Of a DNA stretch of 64,000 bases, positions 57,789 through 64,000 are shown piece by piece. The notes beneath the pieces were generated by a model that did not search any database, was not told where the DNA came from, and saw only the letters and a program-made list of their open reading frames with translations. The DNA is from Sanghuangporus weigelae (taxonomy: Eukaryota > Basidiomycota > Agaricomycetes > Hymenochaetales > Hymenochaetaceae), in the NCBI GenBank assembly GCA_033182465.1, contig CP137330.1, forward strand, positions 620,001-684,000, given 5' to 3'. The stretch's first letter is position 1. Each line of letters opens with the position of its first letter. The position numbers and the translations under genes are program-made.

Positions 57789-59858
57789 ATGAGGATATCT
57801 CGTGCTCTTCTGGTTACGTCGCTCATTGCAGGAGCAGCCAAGGCTGTCCCATATAATGAGCTTGACTTTCAGACCGTGTTTGATGCTCTCAGCTCGTCAG
57901 GGTACTCAGACGTTGTCGAGAAACTGGGTTCTGCTGCGGAGGACGTCATCGATGCGGTGGCGAAGGGTCGCAAAAACGTGCTAGACGGAACGAAGAAGCT
58001 AGCTCAAGAAGCAGAGAAGAAGATCGGGCATTACTGGAAGGATGGAGCGTTGCGCGAGTTCATTGAACAACATGGCGTTTCTTGTGCGTATCACTTGGGG
58101 GCTATTAAGTATACATTGGTGCTAATGTTACATGTCAGACGAGTTGCATAAGAATCCTGAATTCCAGGAATATCAGATGCGTGTGACAGAACCGAAGCTC
58201 TGCGATCCTGGCGTGCAGCAATACTCGGGTTATCTAGATGTAACTGATGGGAAACATTTGTTTTTCTGGTAAGATCGTACTATTCTCGTAATCTATCTAG
58301 AAATGAATCTCGTGCAATCACAGGTTCTTTGAGTCACGGACATCTCCTGAAGACGCGCCTCTTATTCTTTGGTTGAATGGCGGTCCGGGTTGCAGTTCTT
58401 CTACGGGACTCCTCTTTGAACTTGGTCCATGCAGTATCGCCAACGAAGGTCACAACGTCACCTATAATCCGCACAGCTGGAATTCGAATGCAAACATCAT
58501 CTTCCTTGATCAACCTGTCAATGTTGGATATTCTTACTCTGATGACGGATCTTCTGTCAATAATAGTCCTGCGGCGGGAGAAGACGTGTTGGCGTTCCTT
58601 CAGCTGTTCCTCACGCGTTTCCCGAAGTACGCCGATGCTCCCTTCCACATTGTTGCGGAGAGCTACGGTGGCACCTATGCGCCGAACTTCGCGAGCATTA
58701 TTTACAAGCACAACAAGGCCTTGGAATTCACTGGAAAACAGGACAATGTCGTCAAGATCAACTTGGCTTCTGTTATGATTGGGAACGGAATGACGAACCG
58801 TTATATTCAGGACGCGAGCATTCCGACATATGCTTGTGATGGTCCATTCCCCTTGTATGACGACCCAGAAGGACCCGAATGCACGTCTTTGAAGGGTAAG
58901 GTACCGACATGCCAACGAATGACCGATGCCTGCCACAGATTCAACTCCCGTTTCACCTGTGTCCCTGCTACACTCTACTGCAGTGTTGCGTTCTATGGCC
59001 CCATTCAGCGTAAGTGTCCATATTAGCACTCTTCGGGTATCATTTCGGATGTCCCTATTTCAGAGAGCGGGAAGAATCCGTACGACGTACGTAGGACGTG
59101 CAACCCTGAGGAAGATACTTCTCTCTGTTACAAGCAGATGGGCTGGGTCGAAACTTGGATGAACGATGAAGAGAACAAGAAGGCAGTTGGAGCGAACTCA
59201 GCAGTCGAGTTCGCCTCCTGCAACATGCAGATCAACCAAGCATTCACGATGCAAGGAGATAGCATGCACAATTCGGCCCTTCTTCTGACGGACCTCATTA
59301 ATGATGGCGTACGCCTGCTTATTTACGCTGGCAATGCAGATTACATGGTTCGTTCATTTTCATTCGTCCATCCTTTGCTCTTCGACTGACTTCATCTTAT
59401 TTGAATTCAGTGCAACTTCATTGTATGTTCTTCTCATTTTACACATATCATAGATAAATGCTGACCAGCGGTTTGTTGATATAGGGCAATGAAGCTTGGC
59501 TTGAGGAGATGGACAGCAAGTTCCACGATGAATTTGCTGCATTTGAAGCCCAGCCATGGATAACTCTGGACGGTGGAAAGCTCGCTGGCTACGTGCGAAC
59601 TGCCGGCGCTACTGAGCTCACCGCTGGCAATGTCACTTTCGTTACCATATACGACGCAGGGTGTGTATATCTTAAATCTAGAACTCTCTTGTTGGTACTG
59701 ATCTTGACTCGTTCATAGACACATGGTCCCGTATGATCAGCCAGAAGCTGCTTTGGTACGTGTGAAATCTCCTCGCGACCTCTAGTACTCGGTTCTTATA
59801 TCTTTGTGCGCAGGACCTTGTGACAAGGTGGATCTTCGATACACCTCTTGTTAATTGA
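57789..59858 (+). CDS. Serine carboxypeptidase (S10, carboxypeptidase Y-like), secreted or vacuolar
   Basis: Removes C-terminal residues in vacuole or medium. N-terminal signal peptide MRISRALLVTSLIAGAAKA, then a propeptide. The mature part starts near CDPGVQQYSGYLDV. Motifs: LILWLNGGPGCSSSTGLLFE, HIVAESYGGTYAP (catalytic Ser), LLIYAGNADYM|CNFI|GNEAW (catalytic Asp) and AGHMVPYDQPE (catalytic His). The CNFI segment is a separate 12-base exon (59411-59422), and splicing it in restores the usual NGDADxxCN-like core. Ends DLVTRWIFDTPLVN with TGA 59856-59858. All triad residues present. A possible TATA-like ccataaatg is near 57723. Confidence 0.92.
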
Positions 59859-60024
59859 TGTCTAGATTTCTGGATGGAGCTGGTAGCTCTAATGTTAGAT
59901 GACGACAGCTCTCTGAATTGTATATGTTATTTTGTACCATACATACATGCGAACACTGATGAATCCATTTGAATATCACTGTAATCCGCAGGTGTTAATT
60001 AACATTTCGCCCAAAGAATGTGTT

Positions 60025-61423
60025 TCATCCCACAACTATTTCGCTCTGTAATCCATTGCCACTACCGGTAGGATCAATGAACAGAGTTGCTTGTGAACCA
60101 TTCCGGCCCCAGAAACGCTCGCTTTCGAATGACCAATATATCACACCCTGAATGCAATCACCAAGAGCCCGAGCGTAAATCGCAACATCCGTGGGAGTGT
60201 ATATATTGGAGTTTCTGGACTGAGGCTCTGAACTTTCACGCAGCACCTGCCCTTGTAGGATGGAGAATGAGCGCAATCGTTCTGAGCAGAGTTCCTTTGC
60301 GCGAATAATGGCAGACGGGATGGATAAATTTTGTTCGTCTGCGAGGAGTTTGACGACGTTGTGCGCAGGAAGGTTTTGAGGGCTATTTTGACTGAGTGCT
60401 CCGGCACATGCATAGATATCCTGGGGAAATGAAAATCAGCTTAAGAGTAGCTGCTATTACACGAAGGATCTTACCAACGCGTATACAATGATCTCTGCAG
60501 CAGCATCCCTAACGTCTCTCATCAACACCTTTATATAATTTCGCGGAGGCTCTTCGGAAAAAGACCTGAGCCCGTATGCGTATTCAGTTAAGATGAACAA
60601 CGGGGCATGCCAGCCACGTTGTCGTTGCCGAGTTATGCAGTCTTTTGTACTCTGTGAAGACTTAGATCCAACTAGCCCTCCAAGTTGCTCTAGTAGGAGT
60701 TGAAGATAGCCCTGGACGGCTATTCGGAAACGATCATATGCATAGCCTGCTTCAGGAGAGTATTCAAGTCGACGGAGAATGCTTTATTAAAAGCAGTTCA
60801 TTTAAAATTCTTTAGGAGCTGGCAAATGCGAACAAACATACCCACTTTTGCAGTCCCTTGGTAAGTCCAGGATCAGAAATTCCCGTGCAGCCAGGTTCAT
60901 CCTCAGTAAGACGTATGTTCTCTTCAACGCAATTTCTCCCTCCCTCGCCGTCGTAGCTCGCAAGACAGTAATCAAGGAGCCATATCCATGTCAGAAAGTC
61001 GGCACATAGCCTTAACTGGTTATAATCGGACTTTGGAAAACACATTGATGCGAGAAGGCCAATTTTCAGATCCAACGTCTGGCTTTCTTCATCTCCTTCA
61101 AGGCCCGATCGAGCATCTTTGACAATGTCTGCTTTCTTGATTCGAAATGGGGATAACCCAATGTTCTCTGCAGCCCAAGCATCTGATGCTTCAGAAACTA
61201 TTTTGCAGAGAGGATTGATACGGAAGTCGCGAGCAGAATTCGGCAGAGACGCCAGGAGGTCAGAGGGACTGATTTGAAGTGTGTGCGGAGGAGTCCCGCG
61301 ATCAGGGGAGTGAGGAACCCATGACAGGACGTTTCGGAGAGAAGCTATGGCATCTGTAAGGATACTGGCCATAATGAGCGATGCCGATAGGCGAAGAGGA
61401 AGGACTTCAACTTGAAAATTCAT
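60025..61423 (-). CDS. Class-I terpene-cyclase-like protein with degenerate metal-binding motifs
   Basis: Exons 60846-61423, 60475-60781 and 60025-60420 give about 426 residues. Similarity to fungal sesquiterpene-synthase-type proteins is seen in LLASMCFPKSDYNQLRLCADF then LTWIWLLDYCLA (site of the Asp-rich motif), GYAYDRFRIAVQGYLQLLLEQ, RQRQRGWHAPLF, DVRDAAAEIIVYALDIYACAGA (site of the NSE/DTE motif), AHNVVKLLADEQN and a C-terminal YWSFESERFWG. In active enzymes the first motif is D(D/E)xxD; here only the first Asp remains (DYCLA). The second is NDxxSxxxE; here it reads LDIYACAGA, lacking Asn, Ser and Glu. Either it lost cyclase activity or it does something else. First ATG used; MASILTD at 61372 is an alternative. 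Confidence 0.7.
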
Positions 61424-61790
61424 TGAAATGTCGACGCGTCGCCATCACGTGGGCCTCCTTGAAAACAACAGCTCCATTCGTCTCTTTTCGTTTTACGCGA
61501 TTCATTCTCCTTTTATCGATTCGATTCTTGAAGGAACTTGCCACAAAAAGATGGGTAAAAAGATTCAAAACGTTGGAATTTTACATGAACTTGTGACCTC
61601 TCTACATGCGGTGCAATCCTGCCCACGCTTTCGATTATCAGATGCGCGCAGATCAAATCATCGACTGTATATGATCCATCAGTCTGATAATTCAATGCTA
61701 ATAATGCACGGCGCGCCCGGTGCGATGCTCAGGTAGAAAAATCTGCACATATATTCGGAGCGCTCGCATCTCTGTTCTGGTTGTACAAAG
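61424..61790. promoter_or_regulatory. Divergent promoter between cyclase-like gene and FAD oxidase
   Basis: The 367 bases between two divergent start codons must carry both promoters. No clear TATA box is seen on either side, and no repeat. Shared regulation of the pair is possible. Confidence 0.45.
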
Positions 61791-63838
61791 ATGAGGCTGC
61801 AAGGCTTGTTCTTTGCAACTTTGCTGCAGACACTAGGCGCATCGCCAACCGTTGACCAGGGATCAGCCAAAGCATGCCGACTGTTGAATGAGAGCCTTCC
61901 AGAACTCGTATATTTCCCGGGTAAGCTACCTCAAACGCCATGCTTCCTTTAGTGTTGACGAGGTAGTTGACGTATGAATTGATGGACTCGTTTAAAGGTG
62001 CTGCTCAGTATGTAAACGACACTGCTCATTGGGCTATCTCGAGCAAACAAAATGCAACTTGCTCTGTTGAGCCAGAAAGTGCAGACGGTGTCAGCTCCAT
62101 AGTAAGTCTCAAAACAACTGCTATGAATTTCAACAGACGCCCATGCTAACTGTTTTATAGGTGAGAATCATTGGCCGACCAGATATCCGATCGCCATTTG
62201 CTGTAAGTCGCGTTCACGTCCTCCGTACAGACGCCATATTCTGATTGTCGACTAAAAGGTGAAATCCGGTGGTCATGCGTACAATCTTGGCCAAAGCTCG
62301 ACTCCTGGTGTTCAAATATCATTGGCACGGTTTACGAACATCAGCTATGATGCTGAAAGGGGAACAGTGACGATCGGAATGGGCCTGACATGGGCCCAAG
62401 TATACGAATACCTTGAGCCTCTGGGTGTCATGGTAGTAGGTGGTCGAATAAATTCGGTCGGTGCGTTAAGTCTTTCTCGTCTCTCGTGCCAGACAAAGGA
62501 CGAGCCTTTTTGTCTTCTCATTTTCTCTCTTTCTAGGCGTCGGAGGTTTGAGTTTGGGAGGCGGCTATTCATGGAAAACAAACCAATATGGTTTAACGAT
62601 CGATACCATTGTAGCCCATGAACTTGTCTTGCCTACTGGTGAGCAAATGCGCGTTTCGAACACGTCGTATCCGGACCTCTTCTTTGGTCTGAAGGTGCTT
62701 TCAAGGAAGTGCTTCATCCATGTACCGTTCTGACTGGATGATCCCTAGGGAGGGCTAAACAATTTTGGGATAGTCACCGAAATTACATACGAAGCACACC
62801 CACAGACTCTTGTCTACGTGAGTCATTTTTTTTTGTTTCTCCAAGAGTTTCATGGTAACGCATTCCTCAAGGGCGGTTTGACCACATACTCGACAGACAA
62901 TGAGACCATTGCCCTAGTGAATAGCGCAGCGAGTAACTTTTCGCTGAAAATTATCGATCCAAAGGCACAGATGATCGTCAATTATGCCTCAGTTAATGGG
63001 GAAGTTCGTCGCTCGTATAGTCACACTAGTCATTTGCGCTCACATGATCTATAAATTATTTTGCAGTTTGTTGCGCAAACTTTGATCTTTTACGACGGGC
63101 CTACTCCGCTAGCCGGTGTCTACGATGAACTCCTAGCTATTCCCTCGGTCTCGACAAACGTTAGAAAGAGCACCTTCAGGGAATTCATGGCTTCATCCGA
63201 AGGTGCACTGAGCGCTGATGCGTTCGGGTGAGCTTTTCCGTCAGCGACAGCTACCTATGAGTTTACTGGCGGATCATAGCGTTGCACAACACGCGATCCC
63301 GATCACCAAATATACGGTTCCTGTACTTGAAGAAATGATAGCGCAGGTGACTGCATTTGGCCAGAGATTGACCGAGCAGAGCAACGGTTCGTCGATTCTC
63401 GTGGTCGTACAACCTGAACCGTTCTACCAACCCTTTACACGTTCGCGCGGAGGAGCCTACCCGCATTTTCCTGACCACGAGCTGACACCAGCTTGTCCAT
63501 TCATTGTGTATTCCGCAAACGCAAGTGACCCTTTAGGTATGCTACGTGTTCCTGTCTATATCTCTTATGATATTCATCATTATTCTGTAGACGTTCAGCA
63601 AGCTCGTCATGATTATTTTGTGAGCGAGCTAAAGAGCTTCGCCCATTTGATTCAAGCCAAAGCCGTGGACGAAGGAGTGAGCCGATGGGACGACATCTTA
63701 TACCCGAACTACGCACTTGTCGATACTCCTCTTGAACTCGTGTACGGAGAAAATGTGCCGCGTTTGCGAGAAATAGCAGCCAAATACGATCCGGAAAGGC
63801 TGATGACGTTAACTGGTGGATTCCGTTTCCTGGATTAG
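61791..63838 (+). CDS. Secreted FAD-linked oxidase (berberine-bridge-like, PCMH-type FAD domain)
   Basis: Starts MRLQGLFFATLLQTLGASP, a signal peptide. About nine exons. FAD-domain landmarks: SADGVSSI|VRIIGRPDIRSPFA|VKSGGHAYNLGQS (SGGH holds the FAD-linking His in this family), ISLARFTNISYD, GRINSVG|VGGLSLGGGYSWKTNQYGL, IVAHELVLPTGEQM, FFGLK|GGLNNFGIVTEITY. The substrate domain runs to WDDILYPNYALVD...YGENVPRLREIAAKYDPERLM, with the terminal aromatic-rich GGFRFLD. An intron at about 63536-63588 removes a stretch that would otherwise read as protein. The Cys that makes the second FAD bond in bicovalent members is not obvious, so single attachment is likely. The substrate is unknown; the divergent neighbour suggests specialised metabolism. 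Confidence 0.85.
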
Positions 63839-64000
63839 TTGAGGACCTCACAAGTCGAAAATAAGAGTATCTTGTAAGTTACACGTCCTGATTTCTTTTT
63901 CCAGCCGCTCCTATTGAAAATCAGAATTTTAACTTACAGGCTTTTCAGAGAGTGATTCTATGGTTCCTTGAGACGTCCGATATATACCGTGTAATGGGTT
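63839..64000. other. 3' flank of the FAD oxidase at the window edge
   Basis: A short 3' region with no further gene start visible. Confidence 0.5.

Overview
This window is nuclear DNA of a filamentous basidiomycete, most likely an agaricomycete. Evidence: genes on both strands cut by many short (about 50-70 base) GT-AG introns; an intron-containing tRNA; a many-exon laccase with signal peptide; a DUF6533 membrane protein, a CHAPs (exomer) subunit, F-box proteins and a tyrosine-kinase-like pseudogene of agaricomycete style; and a terpene-cyclase-like gene. Exon joins below were read by eye from splice signals, frame and family conservation.

Left part (1-20.4 kb). A probable retrotransposon LTR and tRNA-Val(UAC) open the window. 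They are followed by Xaa-Pro aminopeptidase (+), an F-box protein (-), eIF3g (+, sharing a 142-base promoter gap with the F-box gene), a DUF1275 membrane protein (+), a CHAPs/exomer subunit (+), a charged coiled-coil protein of unknown role (-) and a secreted laccase (-). Most are housekeeping or trafficking genes.

Middle part (20.4-38.2 kb). A gene-poor stretch of about 3.6 kb leads to an alpha-crystallin (HSP20-like) protein with a very long Gln-rich N-terminal region (-), a DUF6533 protein (-), a CCDC6/DUF2046-like coiled-coil protein (-) and an MSS116-like mitochondrial DEAD-box helicase (-). Between them lie decayed duplicate segments, including a fragment of the CCDC6-like gene, a relic of a superoxide dismutase gene and a broken tyrosine-kinase-like gene.

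38.6-50.0 kb is the most striking region: a tandem array of three diverged units of about 3.5-3.9 kb. Each carries a cytosolic-type Mn superoxide dismutase gene and a long spacer. Copy 1 is a pseudogene; copies 2 and 3 are intact and nearly identical. Minisatellites with internal inverted repeats sit at the two unit junctions. Boundary-like relics at 36.3 and 38.6 kb and a SOD relic at 32.9 kb suggest the array was once larger.

Right part (50.9-64 kb). A DUF2235 hydrolase-like protein (+), an omega-like glutathione transferase (+), an F-box protein (+), a secreted serine carboxypeptidase (+), a class-I terpene-cyclase-like protein with altered metal-binding motifs (-) and, divergently, a secreted FAD-linked (berberine-bridge-like) oxidase (+). 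The last pair could be a small specialised-metabolism locus. Redox enzymes (laccase, SODs, GST, FAD oxidase) are frequent here, but nothing in the sequence shows that they act in one pathway.
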